Shown piece by piece: positions 52,972 through 61,867 of a stretch of 64,000 nt of DNA; positions within the stretch are counted from its first letter, which is position 1; each line of letters begins with the position of its first letter. The DNA comes from Gandjariella thermophila (GTDB taxonomy: Bacteria > Actinomycetota > Actinomycetes > Mycobacteriales > Pseudonocardiaceae). A model generated the notes under the pieces. That model was not told where the DNA came from, ran no database searches, and saw only the letters and a list, made by a program, of their open reading frames with translations. A program made the translations under genes and the position numbers. Where the stretch lies: NCBI RefSeq assembly GCF_005405885.1, contig NZ_BJFL01000019.1, positions 1 through 64,000 on the forward strand, in the 5' to 3' direction.

Positions 52972-53322
52972 ATGATCAATGGTGGACACGTCATCATCTA
53001 CAGCAGCGACGCTGGCGCGGACCGGGCCTTCTTCCGGGACGTGCTGGGCTACCCGCACGTCGACGCCGGCCACGGCTGGCTGATCTTCCAGCTACCGCCA
53101 GCCGAGATCGCCGTCCACCCGGCGGAGGCGTCGGGCACACACGAGTTCTACTTCATGTGCGACGACGTGGACGCGACCGTGCGGGACCTGACCGCGAAGG
53201 GCGTCGAGTTCACCCAGCCCGTCACCGACGCCGGCTGGGGCCTGCTGACCCGGTTCCGCCTGCCGGGCGGCGGTGAGGTCGGCATGTACCAGCCCCGCCA
53301 CCCGCGCGCTACGGATCTCTGA
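52972..53322 (+). CDS. VOC (glyoxalase/bleomycin-resistance fold) family protein
   Basis: A 116-aa vicinal-oxygen-chelate protein with two beta-alpha-beta-beta-beta modules: VIIYSSDAGADRAFFRDVLG at the N terminus and CDDVDATVRDLTAKGVEF in the second half; putative metal ligands His and Glu (PGGGEVGMYQP) are present. Substrate unknown. Its 3' end overlaps the decayed GNAT gene on the other strand by 14 nt. Confidence 0.82.
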   Translation: MINGGHVIIYSSDAGADRAFFRDVLGYPHVDAGHGWLIFQLPPAEIAVHPAEASGTHEFYFMCDDVDATVRDLTAKGVEFTQPVTDAGWGLLTRFRLPGGGEVGMYQPRHPRATDL

Positions 53323-53704
53323 CCTGCAGCAGCCGCGGCGAACCCGCGAAACCACGGCGGGTGTACACCGGAATCGCCCGGGTACCGGAGTGCACCGTCA
53401 CCCGCTCCAGCCGCAGGGAGCGCGCGAGGTCCAGCACCGCGTCGATGAGCCCGCTGCCCAGACCGGCGTTCCGCTCGTGCGGCACGATGTACACGCACTG
53501 CACGTCGCCCGACGCCCGGTCCGGTTTGCGCGGCGTCGGTACCCGCCGCACGATCGCCAGCCAGGCCATGCCGATCACCGCACCGCCCCGCACGAGGACC
53601 AGGCAACGGTGGGTGGACGCGTTCTCCCGCGCCCATCTGACGAAGTGGCCGACAAACTCGTCGCGCGTGGTGATCGGCGGCGTCTCCGCGTTCTCCAGTA
53701 ACCA
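53309..53704 (-). pseudogene. GNAT acetyltransferase with broken 5' end
   Basis: The frame encodes a recognisable GNAT core: WLLENAETPPITTRDEFVGH, VIGMAWLAIV, then VYIVPHERNAGLGSGLIDAV (acetyl-CoA loop) and GTRAIPVYTRRGF. No start codon exists upstream of GTG 53593 in this frame, and the ~45 N-terminal residues encoded from 53704 follow a stop without initiation. A short start-like segment in another frame (MTSAAANPFVA from 53738) suggests a frameshift. A shortened 94-aa product from 53593 would lack helix 1 and strand 1-2, so activity is doubtful. Confidence 0.65.
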
Positions 53705-53841
53705 AAGCGACGAACGGGTTGGCCGCTGCGGAGGTCATGCACTCACTGTAAGCGGCCGAGGCGGACGAGAGAGGGGAGGCGCCGAACCGAGCGGGGGGCG
53801 TGGCGTGCGCCCCGCCCGCCGCTCGGGCGATCAGGTGTCGG

Positions 53842-54252
53842 TCACTCCACCACCAGGTCGACCGGGATGTTGCCGCGCGTGGCCCGGGAGTACGGGCAGG
53901 CGGCGTGCGCCTTCTCGACCAGGTCGCGCCCCTGCTCGCCGTGCAGGTGTTCGGGCAGCTCGACGTGCAGCACCACGGCGAGACCGAACCCGCCTTCGTC
54001 CTTGCCGATGCTGACCTCGGCCGTCACCGAGGCGTCCCGAGTGTCGATCTTCGCCTCCCGGCCCACCATGCCGAGCGCGCTGGCGAAGCAGGCCGCGTAA
54101 CCGGCCGCGAAGAGCTGTTCCGGGTTGGTGCCCTTGCCGTCGCCGCCGAGCGCGGGCGGGAAGGCGAGCCGGAGGTCGATCTGACCGTCGGAGCTGACGG
54201 CGCGGCCCTCCCGGCCGTTGGCGGTGGCGACTGCGGTGTAGATGGCGTCCAT
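53842..54252 (-). CDS. ohr: Organic hydroperoxide resistance protein (Ohr)
   Basis: A 136-aa thiol peroxidase of the OsmC/Ohr family that reduces organic and fatty-acid hydroperoxides using lipoyl groups as reductant. The catalytic pair is Cys55 in GYAACFASAL and Cys119 in AHAACPYS, with the Ohr-type GKGTNPEQLFAAGYAAC segment. Divergent from ohrR with operator sequences between them. The ATG is preceded by AGGTAAGGAG-like sequence. Confidence 0.95.
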   Translation of the reverse strand: MDAIYTAVATANGREGRAVSSDGQIDLRLAFPPALGGDGKGTNPEQLFAAGYAACFASALGMVGREAKIDTRDASVTAEVSIGKDEGGFGLAVVLHVELPEHLHGEQGRDLVEKAHAACPYSRATRGNIPVDLVVE

Positions 54253-54311
54253 GGCGGGGTTCGCTCCTTACCTCCGGGCCGGCGGCTACCGGCCACACAG
54301 CGCAAACCATA

Positions 54312-54343
54312 GCGCACAACTAAATTGTGCGCAACTTAGTTGT
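54312..54343. promoter_or_regulatory. OhrR operator region between ohr and ohrR
   Basis: Overlapping inverted repeats: GCGCACAA-5nt-TTGTGCGC (54312-54332) and ACAACTAA-12nt-TTAGTTGT (54316-54343). They sit in the AT-richest stretch of the divergent intergenic region and resemble the AT-rich dyads bound by OhrR dimers, so both genes are likely repressed until the sensor Cys is oxidised. Confidence 0.7.
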
Positions 54344-54355
54344 ACACTGTGAGCC

Positions 54356-54826
54356 ATGTCAGCCCGCTCCACCCGCACACCCGCCCCGGACCTGCTCCAC
54401 CTGGACAGCCAGCTGTGCCTGGCCGTCCAGACGGCGAGCCGGGCCGTCGGCGGCGTCTACCGCAGGCTCCTCGCCGATCTCGGCCTGACCTACCCGCAGT
54501 ACCTCGTGCTGATGGCCCTGTGGGAGCACGGCGAACTGACCGTGAAGCGGATGGGCGAGCTACTGCGACTGGACTCGGGCACGCTCTCGCCGCTGCTCAA
54601 GCGGCTGGAGGCGGCCGGACTGGTCCGGCGGGAGCGCAGCGCCGACGACGAGCGGTCCGTGCTGGTGACGCTCACCGCGAAGGGCGGGGCGCTGCGGGAG
54701 CGCGCCGAGCAGGTGCCCTGCCGGCTGCTCGAGGCGTCCGGCCTGGACGAGAACGAGGCGGTCCAGCTGCGCGAGGCGCTGTACCGCCTCGCCGACGCCC
54801 TGGACCGCTCGCTGGAAACGCCCTGA
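54356..54826 (+). CDS. ohrR: MarR-family organic peroxide sensor (OhrR)
   Basis: A 156-aa winged-helix repressor with the OhrR sensor cysteine, Cys21 in DSQLCLAVQTASR, near the conserved Tyr of LTYPQYLVLMALWE. DNA-binding helix LRLDSGTLSPLLKRLEAAGL and wing RRERSADDERSV are intact. Oxidation of Cys21 by organic hydroperoxides would release the operator. ATG 54356 is only 13 bp from the operator edge, in keeping with autoregulation. Confidence 0.93.
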   Translation: MSARSTRTPAPDLLHLDSQLCLAVQTASRAVGGVYRRLLADLGLTYPQYLVLMALWEHGELTVKRMGELLRLDSGTLSPLLKRLEAAGLVRRERSADDERSVLVTLTAKGGALRERAEQVPCRLLEASGLDENEAVQLREALYRLADALDRSLETP

Positions 54827-54829
54827 GCG

Positions 54830-55498
54830 TCAGCGGAGATCGCCGGTGACCCGCCAGACCGTGGTTGCCCTGGTGCGCATGCCTTCGAGGTCCACCGGGA
54901 CGGGCACCTCGTAGTCAGCCAGGCGTTCCAATCCGGCCCGCGGGAGGTAGTGCCGGCCGGGATCACCGACAAGCACCGTAGCGCCTCGCGTGTGAGCCCG
55001 GTTGAGGAAGGGGCGCACCCGCTCGGCCATGTCGCGGTCGTAGAACACGTCGCCGGCCAGCACCAGGTCGGCGTCCACCGTCGCGCCGGCGTCGGCCAGC
55101 ACGTCGTCCAGGCTCGCGGTGAGGTGAACGCCGTTGGCCTCGGCGTTGAGGGCGATGGCCGCGCCGGCGAATCGGTCGATCTCGTTGGCCACCGCCGACG
55201 CCGCGCCAGCCCGCATGGCGGCGACCGCGACCAGTCCGGAGCCGGAGGCGAAGTCGAACACGCTGCGGCCGGCGACCAGGTCGGGATGGTCGAGCAGGTA
55301 CCGGGCCAGCGCCTGGCCGCCGGCCCAGGCGAACGCCCAGAACGGCGGGGCCAGCCCGGAGACCCCGAGGTCGGCCTCCAGCTTCTCCCACAGCGCCACG
55401 ATGTCCTCGGCGAGCCGGAGCCGGATCTCCGGGACGAACGGCGGCGCGTCCAGGCGGGTGGTGGCGCGCACGAACGCGTCGGGGGCCGGCGCGGTCAT
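54830..55498 (-). CDS. Class I SAM methyltransferase (nicotinamide N-methyltransferase/ETFB-lysine type)
   Basis: A 222-aa methyltransferase. Motif I is VFDFASGSGLVAVAA; ANEIDRFAGAAIALNAEANG follows as the acidic strand 2; DLVLAGDVFYDRDMAERV is post-I. WAFAWAGGQALARYLLDHP upstream of motif I is typical of the family containing bacterial protein-lysine methyltransferases and Nnt1-like enzymes. Substrate not predictable. ATG 55498; the long frame upstream is out of context. Convergent with ohrR, 3 bp apart. Confidence 0.8.
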   Translation of the reverse strand: MTAPAPDAFVRATTRLDAPPFVPEIRLRLAEDIVALWEKLEADLGVSGLAPPFWAFAWAGGQALARYLLDHPDLVAGRSVFDFASGSGLVAVAAMRAGAASAVANEIDRFAGAAIALNAEANGVHLTASLDDVLADAGATVDADLVLAGDVFYDRDMAERVRPFLNRAHTRGATVLVGDPGRHYLPRAGLERLADYEVPVPVDLEGMRTRATTVWRVTGDLR

Positions 55499-55671
55499 CT
55501 GAGACGTTCCACCGAGGTAGCCACGGTTCCAGGATGGCAGCAGGGGCGGCCCGTGGAGGACCGCCCCTGGTGGGCTCTGCGCCGCCGCCGAGCCGGGACG
55601 CCGTACCCGCGCGCCGAAGGGAGTTGGGAGTGGGAGCCGGCGCGGTGAGGTCGGGGCCCCGGAGGCCAGCT

Positions 55672-55977
55672 CTAGGCGGGCAACGCAGAGATGCTTTCGT
55701 AGATCGGCAGCCGGCTCACGCAGTGCACGCACGGCATGCCGGTGGCGGTGGTGAGTACCTCGGCCTGGCGGCCGGTGATCCGTTCCCCGCACAGCGCGGT
55801 GAGCTTCTCCGGCCACGCGCCGTCGCCGGGGACCGGAACGACATGCGAGACCCTGCGGCTTTCCCCGACCACGCCACGGCGCAGCCGCATCACCATCAGC
55901 GCCTGCTCGGCACCGGGGCCCGGCGCGGGCTGCGCGGCGGACACCTGAACCCCCAGCTCCGACACACCACTCACCAT
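55672..55977 (-). CDS. Small conserved protein with possible zinc ribbon
   Basis: A 101-aa protein I cannot name. The middle holds MRLRRGVVGESRRVSHVVPV; the C-terminal part has ALCGERITGRQAEVL and GMPCVHCVSRLP, i.e. Cys followed ~22 residues later by CxxC, a possible metal site. Such proteins occur in several Pseudonocardiaceae (recalled). A GGGG run precedes the ATG. Downstream of the PucR-like gene on the same strand, ~220 bp away and behind a small hairpin. Confidence 0.55.
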   Translation of the reverse strand: MVSGVSELGVQVSAAQPAPGPGAEQALMVMRLRRGVVGESRRVSHVVPVPGDGAWPEKLTALCGERITGRQAEVLTTATGMPCVHCVSRLPIYESISALPA

Positions 55978-56008
55978 CTTCCCCGCTCGTCGGCTTGGAC
56001 CGGATAAC

Positions 56009-56027
56009 GGTGCCGGCTAACGGCACC
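56009..56027 (-). terminator. Small hairpin downstream of the PucR-like gene
   Basis: GGTGCCG (56009-56015) pairs with CGGCACC (56021-56027) across a 5-nt loop. It lies ~170 bp after the PucR-like stop and ~30 bp before the small zinc-ribbon gene; it could also be an operator. Confidence 0.3.
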
Positions 56028-56198
56028 TGGGGATGCGTCTGAGCTGGCTCGCCACGTCGTTGTCGCCCCGCCGCCTCATGGCGCGAACCCTAGGCGGCGG
56101 GGCAAGGTCATCGCTTCGTGCTGCCGGCCCAAGGCTGGCCGGAACCGCTGGTTCGGGAGAACGAAAGCGCCGGATGCCGGCGGACGGGCAGGCGGACG

Positions 56199-57458
56199 TC
56201 AGCGGGAGGACAGTACCGCCGAGCCCAGCCACCGGCAGAGCGTGAGCGCCAACTCCACGTCCAGCCGGTTGGCGGCGATGTCGCGGCCGAGTAGTTCCTC
56301 GGCCTTGCGCACCCGGTACTGCACCGAGTTCTTGTGCATCACCAGCCGTGCCGCCGCCGCGGTGTAGCTGCTGCCCTCGGCCAGGAACACCCGCAGCGTC
56401 TCCCGCAACCGGGCGTGGTGGGCGTCGTCGGTGGCCAGCGCGCCGAGCGTGTCGGCCACCCACGCCCGCGCCGAGTCGATGTCGGAGACCATCAGGGCCA
56501 CCGACCCGACCTCGGCGAAGCACATCACCGGGTCGCACTCCGGCCCGGCGGCCAGGCCGAGCGCCTGCACCCGCAGCGCCTGCCGGTGGGTGCGGCGGAA
56601 CCCGGCCAGCTCCCGGCCGGGTTCGCCCACGGCGACCCGGATGCCGCCGCCGGTGTCGGCCACCGCCCGCTCGAACACCTCCCGCGCCGGCAGCACCGGC
56701 TCGGCCAGCGGCAGCCACACCCACGCGCTGGCCTCGTCACACGGCACGAACAGCGGCCGCCCGGCACCCCCCGCCGCCTCGGCGACCGCGGCGGCCAACC
56801 GCTCCAGCTCGGTGAGCGATCCCTCGGCGCGCCGAGGTTCGGCGCGCCAGGCGACCAGGCCCAGATGCGTGCCGCGCAGCCGGTACCCGAGAGCGGCCTC
56901 GCTGGCGTCCACGTCCACCGCGTCGCCCTCCAGCACCGCCCGCACCCGCGCCGCCCGCATCGCGCTGCGGGTCGACAGCCACCGGTCCCGCTCCTGCTCG
57001 TACGCTGTCACCACCTGGTTGATCACTCGGTCGATGAACGCGTAGGTCACGGTGAGCACCCGGCGGGCCATCGCGCCGAGCACCTCCGAATCGTCGATCT
57101 GGCGGGCCGCCTCCTGCAGCGCCATGTCCAGCACGGCGGTCTGGCCGACGTGGTAGGCGCGGATCAGGTCGACCAGCGGCGTGCCCCGCTGGGCGAGCCG
57201 GCGGGCGTACTGCAGCGCGGCCACCGGCGCCTCCACCTGCGAAACGTCGATGCCATGCTGGAAGATCTGCAGCGCGGTCTCGACGTTCTGCTGCACGCTG
57301 GACGCGAGCAGGGCGACCGTCGGCTCGTCGTCCCGCAGCAGCCGGGGGACATCCTTCTCGTAGACGCCGACCATGACGCTGGTCAGTTCGCTCGCCCTGG
57401 CCGCGAGCGAGGCCGCGATCCGCGCGACGTGCTCGGTCACCACGGCCTCGTCCACCAC
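56199..57458 (-). CDS. PucR/CdaR-family transcriptional regulator
   Basis: A 419-aa regulator: N-terminal helical RsbT/RsbR-like ligand domain (about 1-165), central GGDEF-like degenerate domain (about 175-310), and the C-terminal PucR helix-turn-helix (LRETLRVFLAEGSSYTAAAARLVMHKNSVQYRVRKAEELLGRD, cited in part). Ligand and targets are unknown; it is divergent from the EndoQ-helicase gene, with 118 bp between start codons. Confidence 0.87.
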   Translation of the reverse strand: MVDEAVVTEHVARIAASLAARASELTSVMVGVYEKDVPRLLRDDEPTVALLASSVQQNVETALQIFQHGIDVSQVEAPVAALQYARRLAQRGTPLVDLIRAYHVGQTAVLDMALQEAARQIDDSEVLGAMARRVLTVTYAFIDRVINQVVTAYEQERDRWLSTRSAMRAARVRAVLEGDAVDVDASEAALGYRLRGTHLGLVAWRAEPRRAEGSLTELERLAAAVAEAAGGAGRPLFVPCDEASAWVWLPLAEPVLPAREVFERAVADTGGGIRVAVGEPGRELAGFRRTHRQALRVQALGLAAGPECDPVMCFAEVGSVALMVSDIDSARAWVADTLGALATDDAHHARLRETLRVFLAEGSSYTAAAARLVMHKNSVQYRVRKAEELLGRDIAANRLDVELALTLCRWLGSAVLSSR

Positions 57459-57576
57459 AAGATCAGCCTAGGTGCTCCAGCGCCTTCTGCGGTACCGGCT
57501 TGCCCGGTTCCGGTCGGCCGGCCGCCGGGCGTGTACGCGCCGGGATCGGCGGCCAGACATGGGAGGATTCGCGTTC

Positions 57577-60500
57577 GTGCGCTACTACGCGGATCTTCAC
57601 GTGCACTCGAAGTACAGCAGGGCCTGTAGCCGAGACTGCGACCTGGAGCATCTGGCCTGGTGGGCGCGCCGCAAGGGGATCACCGTGTTGGGCACCGGGG
57701 ACTTCACCCACCCGGCATGGGCGGAACACCTGCGTTCCGCCCTGGTGCCGGCCGAGGCCGGGCTGTTCAAGCTGCGCGACGACCTCGACCGTGAGGTGCT
57801 GCGTACCCTGCCGCCGAGCTGCCACGGCGAGGTCCGCTTCCTGCTGCAGGTGGAGATCTCCACGATCTACAAGCGGGACGGGAAGACCCGCAAGGTGCAC
57901 CACCTCTGCTACGTGCCGGACTTCGACGCCGCCGAGGAGTTCACCCGCCGGCTGGCCCGGATCGGGAACCTGAAATCCGACGGCCGGCCGATCCTCGGGC
58001 TGGACTCCCGGGACCTGCTGGAGATCACGCTGGAGTCCGGGGACGGCGCCTACCTGGTGCCCGCGCACGCCTGGACCCCGTGGTTCGCGGTCCTCGGCTC
58101 CAAGTCCGGCTTCGACGCCGTGGAAGACTGCTACGCCGACCTCGCCGACCACGTCTTCGCGCTGGAGACGGGGCTGTCCTCGGATCCGGAGATGAACTGG
58201 CGGGTGTCCCGGCTGGACCGGTTCCGGCTGGTCAGCAACTCGGACGCGCACTCGCCGCCGATGCTGGCCCGCAACGCCACCGTCTACGACACCGAGCTGG
58301 ACTACTTCGCGCTGCGCCGGGCGTTACAGACCGGCGAGGGCTACGTCGGCACCGTGGACATGTTCCCCGAGGAGGGCAAATACCACCTGGACGGGCACCG
58401 CAAGTGCGGGGTGCGGCTGGAGCCGGCGGAGACCAAGGCCCACCACGGCGACTGCCCGGAGTGCGGCAAGCCGCTCACCGTCGGCGTGCTGCACCGGGTG
58501 GACGACCTCGCCGACCGGGCGCCCGGCGAGCGCCCGGACACCGCGGGCGAGTTCCTCAGCCTGATCCCACTGCCGGAGATCATGGGCGAGATCCTGCGGG
58601 TCGGCCCGAAGAGCAAGGCCGTGCAGCAGGCGGTATCCGACCTGGTCGGCCGGCTCGGCCCGGAACTGGCGATCCTGCTGGACCTGCCGATGGACCGGGT
58701 CCGGGAGGCGCGCTCGCCGCTGCTGAGCGAGGCGGTGGAGCGGCTGCGCGCCGGCAAGGTGCACCGCGAGGCCGGCTATGACGGCGAGTACGGCACCATC
58801 TCGGTGTTCTCCCCCGGCGAGATCGACGAGCTGAACGAGCGGGTGGTCGGCCTGTTCGAGGCGCCGGAACAGGCGCTGTTCGCGGCGCCGGCTCGGCCGC
58901 CGTTCGACGCGGCCGAGCCGAGGCCGAGGCCGGCGCCGAAGCGTCCCGAGCCGGCCGATTCGGTGGTCGAGCACCCGCCGGTTGCCCCCCAGGAGCCGAC
59001 CGGGTCGCTGCTGGACGGGCTGGACCCGGACCAGCGGGCGGCCGCCGCCACGGTGGACGGCCCGCTGCTGATCGTCGCCGGCCCGGGCACCGGCAAGACC
59101 CGCACGCTCACCCACCGGCTGGCCCACCTGGTCGCCGAGCACGGTGTCGACCCGGAGCACTGCCTGGCCATCACCTTCACCCGCCGCGCCTGCGAGGAGC
59201 TGCGGGAGCGGCTGGCCGGGCTGGTGCCCGAGCAGGCGCCGCGGATAACCGTGCAGACCTTCCACGGGCTGGGTCTGAACATCCTCCGGGAGCGGCCCGA
59301 CCGGGCCGGGCTGGGCAGGACCTTCGCGGTCGCCGACGACGCGCAGCGGCTGGCCGTGCTGCGCGACCTGGTCAGCGACGAGCGGGAGGCGCGCCGCTGC
59401 CTGGAGACGGTATCCCAGGCCAAGCGGATCCGGGCGGCCCGGTTCGCCGCGGCGGCCGCCGGGGAGTCAGCGGCCGAGGACGGCTTCACCCCGGAGATGG
59501 TCGACCTGCTGGAGCGCTACACGAAGACGCTGCACGGCCGGAACCTGGTCGACTTCGACGACCTGGTCGCGCTGCCGGTGACCCTGCTCGCCGAGCACGC
59601 CGACCTCCGGGAGCACTACCGCGACCGGTTCCGCCGGATCTGCGTGGACGAGTACCAGGACGTCGACGAGCTGCAGTACCGGCTGCTGCGGCTGCTCACC
59701 CCGGCCGGCGGCCACCTGTGCGCGATCGGCGACCCGGATCAGGCCATCTACCGGTTCCGCGGCGCGGACGTCGGCTTCTTCCTGCGCTTTCGGCGGGACT
59801 TCCCGACCGCGCGCGAGGTCCAGCTCACCCGGAACTACCGGTCGAGCAAGGTGATCGTGGCAGCCGCGGTGGCCGCGGTCGCGCCGAGCACGCTGGTGCC
59901 GGACCGGGAACTGCATGCGATGCGGGCGCTTCCGGCCGCCGAGCGGGTCGGCCTGCACGCGGCGGCCGACCAGGACGCCGAGGCGCGGTTCGTGGTGGAC
60001 ACCATCGAGGAACTGCTCGGCGGCTCGTCGTTCCACTCCCGCGACTCGGGCCGGGTCACCTCGGACGGCTTCGAGCACGGGCTGTCCTTCGACGACATCG
60101 CCGTCCTCTACCGCACCGACGCCCAGGCCCGGCCGATCGCCGAGGCGCTGTCCCGCGAGGGCCTGCCGTTCCAGAAGCGCTCGCACAACCGGATCGCCGA
60201 CCACGCCGGGGTGCAGACCGTGCTGCGGCACCTGACCGGGTCGGCCGCCGACGAGCCGCTGCCGCTGGCGGTACGCCGGGCCGCGCAGCGGGCCATCGAC
60301 GAACTCGACGGCGACCTGTTCGCCAGCTCGGACAACCGGGTGTACGCGGAGCAACTGGGCGCCATCCGGGAGGCCGTCGACCTGCTCACCCCGCTGGCCA
60401 CGGCGCACGCGGACGACCCGCGCGGCTTCCACGGCGAGCTGACCCTGGGCGCCGAGGTGGACACCTGGGACCCGAGGGCCGACCGGATCTCGCTGCTCAC

Positions 60501-60840
60501 CCTGCACGCCGCCAAGGGCCTGGAGTTTCCGGTGGTGTTCCTCGTCGGCTGCGCGGAGGGGCTGCTGCCGCTGCGCTGGCCGGGCGCCCACTTGCGGTCC
60601 ACAGTGGACGATTTGGCGGCCGAGGAGGCGGAGGAGCGCCGGCTGTTCTTCGTCGGCATCAGCCGGGCGCGGTCGCACCTCTACCTCAGCCACCCGCTGC
60701 GCCGCACCCGCGCCGGGCAGACCAGCGAGGTACGGCCCTCGTCGTTCCTGTCCGCGCTGGGCGACGACCTCATCGAGCGGCTGAACCGCCCGGGCGCCAG
60801 CCGATCCCGGTCGCGCACCCAGCAGCTCCGGCTGCTGTAG
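57577..60840 (+). CDS. Endonuclease Q-like PHP nuclease fused to UvrD/Rep helicase
   Basis: A 1087-aa fusion. Residues ~1-410 match the EndoQ (PHP-type) family: D6-L-H8-V-H10-S-K-Y-S-R-A, GTGDFTHPAW, SDAHSPP, and a zinc-binding site from His274/Cys277 and Cys293/Cys296. EndoQ nicks DNA 5' to deaminated bases and abasic sites in archaea and some bacteria. After a Pro-rich linker (about 430-475) comes a complete SF1A helicase: Walker A AGPGTGKT with Lys507, DEYQDVDELQYRLL, GDPDQAIYRFRGAD, LTRNYRSS, and LHAAKGLEFPVVF. GTG 57577 is chosen for GGGAGG 10 nt upstream and the family-like N terminus. Confidence 0.88.
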   Translation: MRYYADLHVHSKYSRACSRDCDLEHLAWWARRKGITVLGTGDFTHPAWAEHLRSALVPAEAGLFKLRDDLDREVLRTLPPSCHGEVRFLLQVEISTIYKRDGKTRKVHHLCYVPDFDAAEEFTRRLARIGNLKSDGRPILGLDSRDLLEITLESGDGAYLVPAHAWTPWFAVLGSKSGFDAVEDCYADLADHVFALETGLSSDPEMNWRVSRLDRFRLVSNSDAHSPPMLARNATVYDTELDYFALRRALQTGEGYVGTVDMFPEEGKYHLDGHRKCGVRLEPAETKAHHGDCPECGKPLTVGVLHRVDDLADRAPGERPDTAGEFLSLIPLPEIMGEILRVGPKSKAVQQAVSDLVGRLGPELAILLDLPMDRVREARSPLLSEAVERLRAGKVHREAGYDGEYGTISVFSPGEIDELNERVVGLFEAPEQALFAAPARPPFDAAEPRPRPAPKRPEPADSVVEHPPVAPQEPTGSLLDGLDPDQRAAAATVDGPLLIVAGPGTGKTRTLTHRLAHLVAEHGVDPEHCLAITFTRRACEELRERLAGLVPEQAPRITVQTFHGLGLNILRERPDRAGLGRTFAVADDAQRLAVLRDLVSDEREARRCLETVSQAKRIRAARFAAAAAGESAAEDGFTPEMVDLLERYTKTLHGRNLVDFDDLVALPVTLLAEHADLREHYRDRFRRICVDEYQDVDELQYRLLRLLTPAGGHLCAIGDPDQAIYRFRGADVGFFLRFRRDFPTAREVQLTRNYRSSKVIVAAAVAAVAPSTLVPDRELHAMRALPAAERVGLHAAADQDAEARFVVDTIEELLGGSSFHSRDSGRVTSDGFEHGLSFDDIAVLYRTDAQARPIAEALSREGLPFQKRSHNRIADHAGVQTVLRHLTGSAADEPLPLAVRRAAQRAIDELDGDLFASSDNRVYAEQLGAIREAVDLLTPLATAHADDPRGFHGELTLGAEVDTWDPRADRISLLTLHAAKGLEFPVVFLVGCAEGLLPLRWPGAHLRSTVDDLAAEEAEERRLFFVGISRARSHLYLSHPLRRTRAGQTSEVRPSSFLSALGDDLIERLNRPGASRSRSRTQQLRLL

Positions 60841-60856
60841 ACCAACGGGAGCACCA

Positions 60857-61627
60857 TTGATCGAGTTGAAGAGTGACGCCGAGCTGGACGCGATGCGGGA
60901 GGCCGGCAGAGTGGTCGCCACCGCGCTGGACGCGGTGCGCCGCCACGCCACGGTCGGCGTGTCCCTGGCCGAGCTGGACGACCTGGCCGCCACGGTGATC
61001 GACGAGCACGGCGCGAAGCCCTCGTTCCTGCACTACCGGCCGACCTGGGCGCCGAGCCCGTATCCCGGCGTGATCTGCACCTCGGTCAACGACGTGGTGG
61101 TGCACGGCATCCCGGACGGCTACCGGCTGCGCGACGGCGACCTGGTCAGCATCGACTGCGGCGCGCACGTCGCCGGCTGGCACGGCGACTCCGCGATCAG
61201 CTTCGTGGTGGGCGAGGCCCGCCCCGACGACCTGACGCTGATCGAGACCACCGCCAGGGCGCTGGACGCCGGCATCGCGGCGGCCCGCCCGGGCGCCCGG
61301 ATCGGCGACATCGCGCACGCCGTCGGCCGGATCGGTCGCCGCGCCGGTTACGGCATTCCCGCGGAACTCGGTGGGCACGGCGTGGGCCGCGCGATGCACG
61401 AGGCCCCGCAGGTGCCCAACGACGGCCGCCCCGGCCGGGGCCTAGCGCTGCGCCCCGGCATGGTGATCGCCATCGAGCCGATGTTCCTGGCCGGTGGCCG
61501 GGACGCCGTCCGGATGGCCCCCGACGGCTGGGCGGTGCTCACCCACGACGGCAGCCGCGCCGCCCACGTCGAGCACACGGTTGCCGTCACGGACGACGGA
61601 CCACGCGTCCTCACCGCGCTCCGCTGA
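60857..61627 (+). CDS. map: Methionine aminopeptidase, type I
   Basis: A 256-aa metalloprotease removing the initiator Met. Metal ligands fall in the expected segments: SIDCGAHVAGWHGDSAI (two Asp), GHGVGRAMHEAP (His) and AIEPMF plus the final VEHTVAV (two Glu). The start is TTG 60857 with GGGAGC upstream, 16 bp behind the helicase gene; the product begins IELKSDAELDAMREAGRVV as in the family. It lacks the N-terminal zinc-finger or SH3-like extension of longer actinobacterial copies. Confidence 0.93.
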   Translation: MIELKSDAELDAMREAGRVVATALDAVRRHATVGVSLAELDDLAATVIDEHGAKPSFLHYRPTWAPSPYPGVICTSVNDVVVHGIPDGYRLRDGDLVSIDCGAHVAGWHGDSAISFVVGEARPDDLTLIETTARALDAGIAAARPGARIGDIAHAVGRIGRRAGYGIPAELGGHGVGRAMHEAPQVPNDGRPGRGLALRPGMVIAIEPMFLAGGRDAVRMAPDGWAVLTHDGSRAAHVEHTVAVTDDGPRVLTALR

Positions 61628-61867
61628 CCCGCCGGCGAGCTGGCGCGGCGGCCGAGCACCCGGCACCACGGCGGGGGTGAGCGCGCCGGCCTTGGCCCGG
61701 TCGAGTAAGGCGGCGAAGGCGGGCCGGGCGACCACCACGGCCGGCCCGTCCAGGTTCTTGCTGTCCCGCACGGCGGCCCTGGCACCGACGAAGGCGACCT
61801 CGACGCAGTTGCCGGTAGCCTGGCTGCGGCTGCTGGTCCGCCACCGCGCGCCCGACAGGTCAAGCAT
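61442..61867 (-). CDS. DUF397 protein with read-through C-terminal extension
   Basis: The first ~65 residues are a typical DUF397 domain (RWRTSSRSQATGNCVEVAF, VRDSKNLDGPAVVVARPAFA). Family members usually end here, but this frame stays open for ~75 more residues and overlaps the 3' end of map on the opposite strand by 186 nt; the extension has no domain character. ATG 61867 overlaps the upstream XRE gene by 8 nt, the standard XRE-DUF397 pairing of actinomycetes. Confidence 0.75.
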   Translation of the reverse strand: MLDLSGARWRTSSRSQATGNCVEVAFVGARAAVRDSKNLDGPAVVVARPAFAALLDRAKAGALTPAVVPGARPPRQLAGGSAERGEDAWSVVRDGNRVLDVGGAAAVVGEHRPAVGGHPDGVPATGQEHRLDGDHHAGAQR

